Positions 24,381-30,959 of a stretch of DNA of 34,094 bases are shown piece by piece (the first letter of the stretch is position 1; each line of letters opens with the position of its first letter). This DNA comes from an uncultured Ezakiella sp. (GTDB lineage: Bacteria > Bacillota > Clostridia > Tissierellales > Peptoniphilaceae), in assembly GCA_947293975.1 (NCBI GenBank), contig CAMYPV010000006.1:1-34094 (forward strand), given 5' to 3'. The translations under genes and the position numbers were made by a program. The notes under the pieces are model-generated. The model made no database searches, had not been told where the DNA came from, and saw only the letters and a program-made list of their open reading frames with translations.

Positions 24381-26006
24381 ATGGAAATTGCAATGCAAGT
24401 CATATGTGGACTAGGCTTGTTTCTTTATGGGATGACGCTTATGGGTGACGGCTTACAAAAAGCCGCTGGAAAGAAATTAAAAGCTATAGTAGGTGCTCTA
24501 ACAAAATCTACGATAAGAGGAGTAATAGTAGGTGCGATAGTAACAGCGATAATCCAATCGAGTGCTGCAACTACGATTATGGTCGTTGGTTTTGTAAACG
24601 CAGGAATTATGACGCTTACTCAAGCGCTTGGTGTTATTATGGGTGCCAACATAGGTACCACTATGACAGGTATATTGATAGCATTAAATCTAAATCAATA
24701 TGCACCACTTTTGATAGGATTAGGAACATTATTGTTCTTAACTGGTAAAAATAAAACTCTTAAATCAACTGGCGAAGCTATACTTGGTTTTGGTATTTTA
24801 TTTTTCGGCATGCAAATCATGGAAGGCGGATTATCACCGCTAGGCAATACTCCTTTTTTTGTTAACGCAATTTCAACATTACAATCACCAATAATAGGTG
24901 TTTTTGTTGGTTTTATAGCAACGGCATTGGTACAAAGCTCATCTGTAGTTGTAGGTATTGTGCAAGCTCTTGGTATGCAAAACTTAATTACAATAGGCGC
25001 TGCGTTTCCAGTTTTACTCGGTTCTAATATAGGAAGTACAATAACTGCGATGCTAAGCTCTTTTGGAGCACACAAAACTGCTAAAAGAGCAGCTCTATTG
25101 CACTTTTTATTCAATGTAATTGGTTCCACTATATTTATTGTTTTATTTATATTACTAAAGAGTCATTTTATTAGATTTATGGAATCCACATTTGCGTCAC
25201 TTCCTACACAAATTGCTGTGAGTCACTTGGGCTTCAATGTAATAAATACTGTAATAATGTTCCCGTTCGCAAAACAAATGGTAGTTCTAGCAGAAAAACT
25301 TATTCCAGGAAAAGACTCTGACGAAGAAATTACAATATATCTTGACGACAGAATTTTAAAGACTCCATCAATTGCGTTAGGGCAAGCATTAAAAGAAACA
25401 TTGAGAATGAGTGATTTTGTAAAACAAAGTCAAAAAGAAGTCAGAGAATTAATAGTAAACAAAAAAGAAAAATACTATGAAAGCTTAATGAAAAGAGAAA
25501 TCATAATAAATAAGATGCAAAAGGCAATCACTAATTATTTGGTTGAACTTAGCCATTCAACAACACTGAGCGAAGCAGAACATAAGGACATCGACGATCT
25601 ATTATATATGATAAACGACATCGAAAGAGTAGGAGATCATATAAAAAATATCTGCGAACTTTATGATGATATTGAAGCTGACAACATTGTATTTACAGGT
25701 GACGGTCTTGATGAATTGTCAAAGATGTTTGATTCATGCGAAGAAGTTTTTGCATTGGCAATAGAATCATTTAATGAAAAGAGCGTTGAAAAAGCAAGAA
25801 GAGTTTTTGCAATTGAAGATGAAGTAGATAATATGGAAGAGTATTATCGTCAAAATCATATAAGACGACTTGCAAACAAATATGTCGACGCAGCACCCGG
25901 AATTATATTCTTGGATTGTATTTCTAATCTAGAAAGAATTAGTGACCACTCAAATAATATTGCAACCTATGTTGTAAACAATAAACCACAGCCCGAATAT
26001 AATTAA
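24381..26006 (+). CDS. Na+/phosphate symporter family protein with PhoU-like domain
   Basis: Integral membrane transporter of the NptA/NptB (PF02690) family. The two inverted repeats carry the diagnostic QSS motifs: IIQSSAATTIM with GANIGTT in the first half, and LVQSSSVVVGI with GSNIGSTITA in the second. From about residue 330 to 530 the protein becomes a soluble PhoU-like helical bundle, with HKDIDDLLYMINDIERVGDHIKN split over two helices and NLERISDHSNNIA near the end. The fused PhoU-like domain may gate uptake or signal phosphate status. AAGGAG lies upstream. It appears to be a single-gene unit. Phosphate as substrate is inferred from the family. Confidence 0.92.
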   Translation: MEIAMQVICGLGLFLYGMTLMGDGLQKAAGKKLKAIVGALTKSTIRGVIVGAIVTAIIQSSAATTIMVVGFVNAGIMTLTQALGVIMGANIGTTMTGILIALNLNQYAPLLIGLGTLLFLTGKNKTLKSTGEAILGFGILFFGMQIMEGGLSPLGNTPFFVNAISTLQSPIIGVFVGFIATALVQSSSVVVGIVQALGMQNLITIGAAFPVLLGSNIGSTITAMLSSFGAHKTAKRAALLHFLFNVIGSTIFIVLFILLKSHFIRFMESTFASLPTQIAVSHLGFNVINTVIMFPFAKQMVVLAEKLIPGKDSDEEITIYLDDRILKTPSIALGQALKETLRMSDFVKQSQKEVRELIVNKKEKYYESLMKREIIINKMQKAITNYLVELSHSTTLSEAEHKDIDDLLYMINDIERVGDHIKNICELYDDIEADNIVFTGDGLDELSKMFDSCEEVFALAIESFNEKSVEKARRVFAIEDEVDNMEEYYRQNHIRRLANKYVDAAPGIIFLDCISNLERISDHSNNIATYVVNNKPQPEYN

Positions 26007-26054
26007 TCAAAAAGAAATTAAAATTTTTAATATTAATTCAAATCAAAAAAATGG

Positions 26055-26082
26055 TTGATTATTTTTAAAAATATGTTATAAT
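26055..26082 (+). promoter_or_regulatory. Strong promoter for the trxB-grd transcript
   Basis: TTGATT (26055-26060), a 16-bp spacer and an exact TATAAT (26077-26082) preceded by TG at 26074-26075 (extended -10) form a strong promoter. The predicted start near 26089 lies just before the riboswitch. Confidence 0.85.
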
Positions 26083-26102
26083 AAATTTAACAACAATATT
26101 TG

Positions 26103-26248
26103 CTGGATGACACCGTGTGGGAGAGACCAGTTGGCACCGAAGGTATAATAAGCTTCGCTTAGAAAACTCAGGTAAAAGGACCACGCGGAGGACAGAACTC
26201 TGGAATTCAAAGCGATTTGCATACAGAATCATAGGAGTTCTTGTTTTT
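26103..26248 (+). ncRNA. Glycine riboswitch, single aptamer with 3' ghost helix
   Basis: The conserved glycine-aptamer strings are present in order: GGGAGAG (26119-26125), CACCGAAGG (26135-26143), AAAACTCAGGTAAAAGGAC (26163-26181) and CTCTGGA (26198-26204). P1 is an 8-bp helix CCGTGTGG/CCACGCGG (26113-26120, 26181-26188). TAAGC/GCTTA (26149-26161) forms a hairpin within P3. Leader CTG-GAT-GA (26103-26110) and linker GA-CAG (26191-26195) fit the leader-linker kink-turn of this class. A second helix, AGAACTC/GAGTTCT (26194-26200, 26235-26241), replaces a second aptamer and is followed by TTGTTTTT. This is the type 1 singlet arrangement with a ghost aptamer. It should sense glycine and control trxB-trxA-grdEAB. 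Whether the ghost helix plus T tract acts as a terminator is not settled. It fills most of the 305-bp gap before trxB. Confidence 0.9.
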
Positions 26249-26311
26249 GCGCCTGTTTATATTGTAACCTAAAAGGGTATACTATAGTTAGTAAGTTAAG
26301 GAGGGTTTTAT

Positions 26312-27253
26312 ATGTACGATATCGCAATTATCGGCGGAGGTCCTGCGGGACTAGCTGCAGGATTGTATGCAGCAAGAGCTAAGCTCAAAACAATTATCAT
26401 TGAAAAAGAAAAAGCTGGTGGACAAATTGTTACTACAGACGAAGTAGCTAACTATCCAGGAAGCGTTGAAAATGCTGGTGGTCCATCACTAATCGCAAGA
26501 ATGAAAGAACAAGCTGAAGGTTTTGGTTCTGAATTTGTACTTGATACAATTCAAGAAGTAGAACTAGAAGGAAAAGTTAAAAAACTTGTCGGAAAAGAAA
26601 AAACATATGAAGCTAAAGCAGTTATTATTGCTACAGGTGCATCACCAAGATATATTGGATGCCCAGGCGAAAAAGAATTTACAGGTCGTGGCGTAAGCTA
26701 CTGTGCTACATGTGACGCAGCATTCTTCGAAGACTTTGAAGTTTACGTAATCGGTGGAGGAGACTCTGCACTTGAAGAAGCAATGTATTTAACAAAATTT
26801 GCTAGAAAAGTAACAATCGTATACAGAAAAGAAAAAGAAGACCTAAGAGCTGCAAAGAGCATTCAAGAAAAAGCATTTAAAAATCCAAAACTTGACTTTA
26901 TTTTCAACGCAAATGTTGTAGAATTCAAAGGAGACGGACTTTTAAGCACAATGGTTCTTGAAGATTCTAAAACAAAAGAAAGAAGAGAAATCCATGCAGA
27001 CGAAAACGATGGAACATTCGGCGCATTCGTATTTATCGGATTCTTACCACAAAATGATGTTGTTAAAGGTATTGTTGACATGGAAGATGGTTACATTGTA
27101 ACAGACGAAAACATGCACACAAATATCCCAGGCGTATTCGCAGCAGGAGACAACAGAAAGAAACAATTAAGACAGGTGGTTACAGCTACCAGTGACGGCG
27201 CAATCGCTGCTACACAAGCTGAAAAATATATAGAAGAAAACTTTGCAGAATAA
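26312..27253 (+). CDS. trxB: Thioredoxin reductase (glycine reductase operon)
   Basis: Homodimeric flavoenzyme that passes electrons from NADPH through FAD and a disulfide to thioredoxin. Motifs are the FAD loop GGGPAGLAAGLYAARA, GGQIVTT, the redox pair C131-A-T-C134 in SYCATCDAAFF, the NAD(P)-binding GGGDSALEEA, and VFAAGDNR near the C-terminus. The 313-residue length is standard. AAGGAGG is just upstream of ATG 26312. As the first gene after the riboswitch and directly before trxA and grd genes, it supplies the reducing power for glycine reductase, as in other grd operons. Confidence 0.97.
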   Translation: MYDIAIIGGGPAGLAAGLYAARAKLKTIIIEKEKAGGQIVTTDEVANYPGSVENAGGPSLIARMKEQAEGFGSEFVLDTIQEVELEGKVKKLVGKEKTYEAKAVIIATGASPRYIGCPGEKEFTGRGVSYCATCDAAFFEDFEVYVIGGGDSALEEAMYLTKFARKVTIVYRKEKEDLRAAKSIQEKAFKNPKLDFIFNANVVEFKGDGLLSTMVLEDSKTKERREIHADENDGTFGAFVFIGFLPQNDVVKGIVDMEDGYIVTDENMHTNIPGVFAAGDNRKKQLRQVVTATSDGAIAATQAEKYIEENFAE

Positions 27254-27281
27254 TCTGCAGTAATCTAAAAGGAGGAAATCA

Positions 27282-27596
27282 ATGTTAGAATTAACAAAAG
27301 ACAATTTTGAACAAGAAGTAAAGAAAGTTGATGGATACGTTTTAGTAGACTTCTGGGGTCAATCATGTGAACCATGCAAGGCTTTAATGCCACATGTTCA
27401 TGACATGGAAAAAGACTTCCCAAATATCAAATTTACATCATTTGATATCGGTCTAGGCAGAAGATTAGCAATTGCTGAAAAAGTTATGGGATTACCTGTA
27501 ATCGCAATTTACAAAGATGGAGAACAAATCGATAAAGTAACAACAGGCGATGCAACAAAAGAAAACGTTCGCGCTATGTTAGAAAAGTACGCTTAA
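27282..27596 (+). CDS. trxA: Thioredoxin with CEPC active site (glycine reductase operon)
   Basis: A 104-residue thioredoxin-fold protein whose active site reads WGQSCEPCKAL (C29, C32) instead of the usual WCGPC. The later GLPVIAIYKDGE keeps the cis-proline. Thioredoxins of glycine reductase operons are known to depart from the CGPC motif and are the electron donors that re-reduce selenoprotein A after each turnover. AAAGGAGG lies upstream of ATG 27282. It is 28 bases after trxB and 79 bases before grdE, the gap that contains a GC-rich hairpin. The function is secure from context. Confidence 0.95.
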   Translation: MLELTKDNFEQEVKKVDGYVLVDFWGQSCEPCKALMPHVHDMEKDFPNIKFTSFDIGLGRRLAIAEKVMGLPVIAIYKDGEQIDKVTTGDATKENVRAMLEKYA

Positions 27597-27600
27597 GTAC

Positions 27601-27644
27601 TGCTGATTTAGTTTTAGTCTGCATGCCACCCCGGCGTGCTGATT
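27601..27644 (+). promoter_or_regulatory. GC-rich hairpin between trxA and grdE, flanked by direct repeats
   Basis: GCATGCC (27621-27627) and GGCGTGC (27633-27639) form a 7-bp stem with one wobble and an ACCCC loop. Identical TGCTGATT octamers lie at 27601-27608 and 27637-27644. No T run follows, so it is not a standard terminator. It may stabilise or process the mRNA, or partly attenuate transcription. Confidence 0.5.
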
Positions 27645-27675
27645 AGATAAATAAATATTTTAAGGAGGTGAATTT

Positions 27676-28962
27676 ATGCGTCTCGAAATCGGAAACATTC
27701 TAATTAAGGATGTCCAATTCGGAAATGAAACTAAAGTTGATAAGGGCACTCTTTATATTAACAAACAAGAAATTATTGACTTAGTTTTAGAGGATGAACA
27801 CATCAAGTGTGCTGACGTTGAACTTGCAAGACCAGGTGAAAGCATCAGAATCACACCAGTTAAAGATGTTGTTGAACCACGCGTAAAAGTTGAAGGCCCA
27901 GGAGGAATTTTCCCAGGGGTTATGTCAAAAGTTGATGTTGTAGGAAGTGGAAGAACCCACGTATTAAAGGGTTGTGCTGTTTTAACAACTGGTAAGATTG
28001 TTGGATTCCAAGAAGGTATCGTAGACATGACAGGACCAGGTGCAGAATACACACCATTCTCAAAAACATTAAACGTAGTTCTAAAGGCAGATCCAATTGA
28101 TGGATTAAAACAACACGATCACGAAAAAGCTCTAAGATATGCTGGATTTAAAACAGCTATGTATCTTGCTGAAGCAGGAAGAAACATTGAGCCAGATGAA
28201 GTTGAAGTTTATGAAACATTACCATTAATGGAAGGTGCTGAAAAGTTCAAAGGACTACCAAGAGTAGCTTATGTACAAATGTTACAATCTCAAGGACTAT
28301 TGCACGACACATATGTATATGGTGTAGACGCAAAACAAATTGTACCAACAATTCTTTATCCAACAGAAGTAATGGATGGAGCTATCATCAGCGGAAACTG
28401 TGTTTCAAGCTGTGATAAAAACCCAAGCTATGTTCACATGAACAACGACGTTATCAAGAATTTGTACAAAATTCACGGCAAGGAAATTAACTTCGTAGGT
28501 ATGATTATTACTAACGAAAACGTTTACCTAGCAGATAAAGAGCGTTCTTCAAACTGGACAGCTAAACTTTGCAGATATTTAGATCTTGATGGAATCATTC
28601 TTTCACAAGAAGGATTTGGTAACCCAGATACAGACTTAATCATGAACTGCAAAAAAATTGAAAAACAAGGCGTCAAGACAGTTATTATTACAGACGAATA
28701 TGCAGGTCGCGACGGTGCCAGCCAATCATTAGCTGACGCTGACCCACTAGCAGATGCTGTAGTAACAGGTGGTAACGCAAACGAAGTAGTTGTATTACCA
28801 AAACTTGACCACGTAATCGGCGATATTCAATATGTAAGCACTATCGCTGGTGGATCCGATAAGGCTATTAGACCAGACGGATCACTAGAAGTTGAAATCC
28901 AAGCAATCACAGGTGCAACAAACGAAACTGGATTTGGATATTTAACAGCAAGAGGAAAATAA
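27676..28962 (+). CDS. grdE: Glycine reductase component B, GrdE proprotein
   Basis: Precursor of the two non-selenium subunits of protein B, which binds glycine. In this family the chain is cut autocatalytically, and the new N-terminal Cys becomes a pyruvoyl group that forms a Schiff base with the substrate amine. The expected site is visible as SGN-C242-VSSCDKNP, matching the processed Cys position reported for the family. The 428-residue length is standard. A strong GGAGGTG precedes ATG 27676. Glycine rather than sarcosine or betaine specificity is inferred from the glycine riboswitch and from the trxB-trxA-grdEAB order. It works with GrdB, encoded after grdA. Confidence 0.96.
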   Translation: MRLEIGNILIKDVQFGNETKVDKGTLYINKQEIIDLVLEDEHIKCADVELARPGESIRITPVKDVVEPRVKVEGPGGIFPGVMSKVDVVGSGRTHVLKGCAVLTTGKIVGFQEGIVDMTGPGAEYTPFSKTLNVVLKADPIDGLKQHDHEKALRYAGFKTAMYLAEAGRNIEPDEVEVYETLPLMEGAEKFKGLPRVAYVQMLQSQGLLHDTYVYGVDAKQIVPTILYPTEVMDGAIISGNCVSSCDKNPSYVHMNNDVIKNLYKIHGKEINFVGMIITNENVYLADKERSSNWTAKLCRYLDLDGIILSQEGFGNPDTDLIMNCKKIEKQGVKTVIITDEYAGRDGASQSLADADPLADAVVTGGNANEVVVLPKLDHVIGDIQYVSTIAGGSDKAIRPDGSLEVEIQAITGATNETGFGYLTARGK

Positions 28963-29016
28963 TATTTCCAATAGAACAAAATACAGTTATTCTAAAATTT
29001 AAAGGAGGAACCAAGA

Positions 29017-29490
29017 ATGTTATTTACTGATAACACAAAAGTCATCATCATTGGTGACAGAGATGGTATTCCTGGTCCTGCAATGGAAGAGTGCATTAAG
29101 ACGACACCAGCTGAAGTCGTATTTTCAGCTACTGAATGCTTCGTCTGAACCGCCGCAGGAGCAATGGACTTGGAAAACCAAAACAGAGTTAAAGAAGCAG
29201 CCGAAAAATACGGTGCAGAAAATGTTGTAGTTTTACTAGGTGGAGCTGAAGCAGAAACAGCAGGATTAGCTGCTGAAACAGTTACTGCAGGAGATCCAAC
29301 CTGGGCAGGTCCGCTCGCCGGAGTCTCGTTGGGACTTAAGGTATACCATGTACTAGAAGAAGAAGTTAAGGCCGAAATCGATCCAGCTGTTTATGATGAA
29401 CAAATTGGAATGATGGAAATGGTTCTTGATGGCGAAGCTATTAATGCTGAAATCAAATCAATGAGAGATCAGCATTGCAAATATTTATAA
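29017..29490 (+). CDS. grdA: Glycine reductase selenoprotein A (in-frame UGA = Sec44)
   Basis: Small acidic carrier that takes the carboxymethyl group from protein B on its selenocysteine and passes it to protein C. The frame runs from ATG 29017 (AAAGGAGG upstream) through TGA 29146-29148 to TAA at 29488. Around the TGA the protein reads TECFV-U-TAAGAMDLENQ, the C-x-x-U redox motif of GrdA with Sec at residue 44, as in known homologues. The total is 157 residues, the family length. If the TGA is read as stop, only a downstream fragment from about 29164 appears. Codons just after the TGA (ACC GCC GCA GGA) are unusually GC-rich, which suggests RNA constraint, but I could not find a convincing SECIS hairpin. 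Sec machinery genes are not in the window. Confidence 0.96.
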
Positions 29491-29523
29491 ATTCACATCC
29501 GAATAGAAGAAAGGGGGAACACA

Positions 29524-30834
29524 ATGGAGAAATTCAAAGTTGTTCACTATATTAACCAATTCTTTGCTGGTATCGGCGGAGAAGAAAAGGCAGATATTAA
29601 GCCAGAGGTTAGAGATGGTGCAGTTGGTCCAGGTAATGCTTTACAAGCAGCATTCAAAGGCGAAGCTGAAATTGTTAAGACCATCATTTGTGGTGACTCA
29701 TACTTCGGAGAAAATATAGAAGAAGCTAAGAAAGAAATTCTCTCTATAGTTCAAGAAATTAAACCCGATTTATTTATCGCTGGTCCAGCATTTAACGCTG
29801 GTCGTTACGGGGTAGCAAGTGCTACTATTACAGATGCAGTTCAAAACGAACTAGGAATTCCATCTGTAACAGGTATGTACGTTGAAAACCCTGGTGCTGA
29901 TATGTTCAAAAAATCTGTATATATCATTTCTACAGGTAATTCAGCAGCAGCAATGGGTAAAGCAGTTCCAGCAATAGCTGCACTAGGTTTAAAACTTGTT
30001 AAAGGCGAAGCAATTGGAACACCAGAAGAAGAAGGTTATATTGAAAGAGGAATTAGATACAATTTCTTCCACAAAGAAACTGGATCTAAGAGAGCTGTTG
30101 AAATGCTCTTAAAGAAATTGAAAGGCGAAGAATTCGTAACAGAATATCCAATGCCACAATTCGATAGAGTAGATCCACAACCAGCTATTAAAGATTTATC
30201 AAAAGCTAAGATTGCTTTATGTACTTCAGGTGGTGTAGTTCCAAAAGGAAACCCAGACCACATCGAATCATCATCAGCAAGTAAATATGGAGAATATTCA
30301 ATTGAAGGTGTAAATGATTTAACAGAAGACACATACGAAACAGCTCACGGTGGATATGACCCTGTATACTGTAATGAAGATGCAGACAGAGTATTACCAG
30401 TTGACGTTATGAGAGAATTTGAAAAAGAAGGAGTAATCGGTTCACTTCACAACAAATTCTACACAACAGTTGGTAATGGTACTGCTGTAGCAAGTGCTAA
30501 GAAATTTGCTGCAGAATACGCACAAAAATTAATTGCAGATGGCGTTGACGCTGTAATTATGACTTCAACCTGAGGCACCTGTACACGTTGCGGTGCAACG
30601 ATGGTTAAAGAAATCGAACGTGCAGGTATTCCTGTAGTTCACATGTGTACAGTTGTTCCAATTTCACAAACAGTTGGAGCTAACAGAATTGTTCCTACAA
30701 TCGCAATTCCTCACCCACTAGGAGATCCTAAGTTGGATAAAGCTGAAGAATACGCATTGAGGAAGAAATTAGTTAGAAAGGCTCTTGACGCATTAGCAAC
30801 AGAAGTTGATGGTCAAACAGTTTTTGAAGACTAG
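29524..30834 (+). CDS. grdB: Glycine reductase component B, GrdB selenoprotein (in-frame UGA = Sec350)
   Basis: Selenium-containing subunit of substrate-specific protein B, which together with cleaved GrdE attacks the alpha carbon of glycine and releases ammonia. The frame starts at ATG 29524 with AGGGGG upstream, crosses TGA 30571-30573 and ends at TAG 30832. The junction reads MTST-U350-GTC-TRC-GATMVKE, the U-x-x-C-x-x-C motif of GrdB. The full length is 436 residues, as expected. After the UGA, the IPVVHMCTVVPIS and IPHPLGDP segments continue the family without a gap, which excludes a nonsense mutation. A hairpin 12 bases after the UGA fits a bacterial SECIS. A strong terminator follows the gene. 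Confidence 0.96.
30571..30600 (+). promoter_or_regulatory. SECIS-like hairpin for Sec insertion in grdB
   Basis: The UGA at 30571-30573 is followed after 12 bases by a perfect 6-bp stem CGTTGC/GCAACG (30586-30591, 30595-30600) closing a GGT loop. The loop G lies about 19 bases after the UGA, inside the 16-37 base range and with the loop G described for bacterial SECIS elements. An alternative pairing is GCACC/GGTGC (30575-30579, 30592-30596). Confidence 0.7.
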
Positions 30835-30841
30835 TTAAATT

Positions 30842-30875
30842 AACCGGGGACATATTTGTTCCCGGTTTTATTTTA
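30842..30875 (+). terminator. Intrinsic terminator between grdB and grdC
   Basis: An 11-bp stem AACCGGGGACA/TGTTCCCGGTT with one wobble (30842-30852, 30857-30867) and a TATT loop is followed by TTATTTT. It should end the riboswitch-led transcript before grdC. Confidence 0.9.
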
Positions 30876-30883
30876 AATATTAT

Positions 30884-30938
30884 TTGATTAATCCCATTAC
30901 ATAATGGGTATATGATTAATGAAAAAAGCCTTAAGGCT
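30884..30938 (+). promoter_or_regulatory. grdC leader: weak promoter, dyad and direct repeats
   Basis: This gap holds TTGATT (30884-30889) and TATATG (30909-30914), a weak promoter with a long 19-bp spacer. A perfect 6-bp dyad CCCATT/AATGGG (30893-30898, 30903-30908) lies inside the spacer. The octamer TGATTAAT occurs at 30885-30892 and 30913-30920, on either side of the dyad. The palindrome AGCCTTAAGGCT (30927-30938) follows in the leader. Regulator binding here is plausible but unproven. Confidence 0.4.
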
Positions 30939-30959
30939 AAATTTATGGAGGTGTATATA

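Noticed and set aside
26016..26040. AT-only inverted repeat after the Na/Pi symporter gene as a terminator
   Set aside because: The possible stem is about six A-T pairs with no T run after it; too weak to support.
26189..26248. A second full glycine aptamer (tandem riboswitch)
   Set aside because: Only the opening CTCTGGA and a closing helix are present; the second CCGAAGG and CAGGTAAAAGGAC strings are missing, so I call it a ghost aptamer.
27621..27639. Hairpin before grdE as an intrinsic terminator
   Set aside because: No T tract follows, and the genes on both sides belong to the same pathway.
29164..29490. A separate 108-residue ORF after the grdA TGA
   Set aside because: It is the C-terminal part of GrdA; the upstream 43 codons in the same frame are GrdA-like and the TGA sits at the Sec position.
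30601..30834. A separate 77-residue ORF after the grdB TGA
   Set aside because: It continues GrdB without a gap across Sec350, so it is neither a distinct gene nor evidence of a nonsense mutation.
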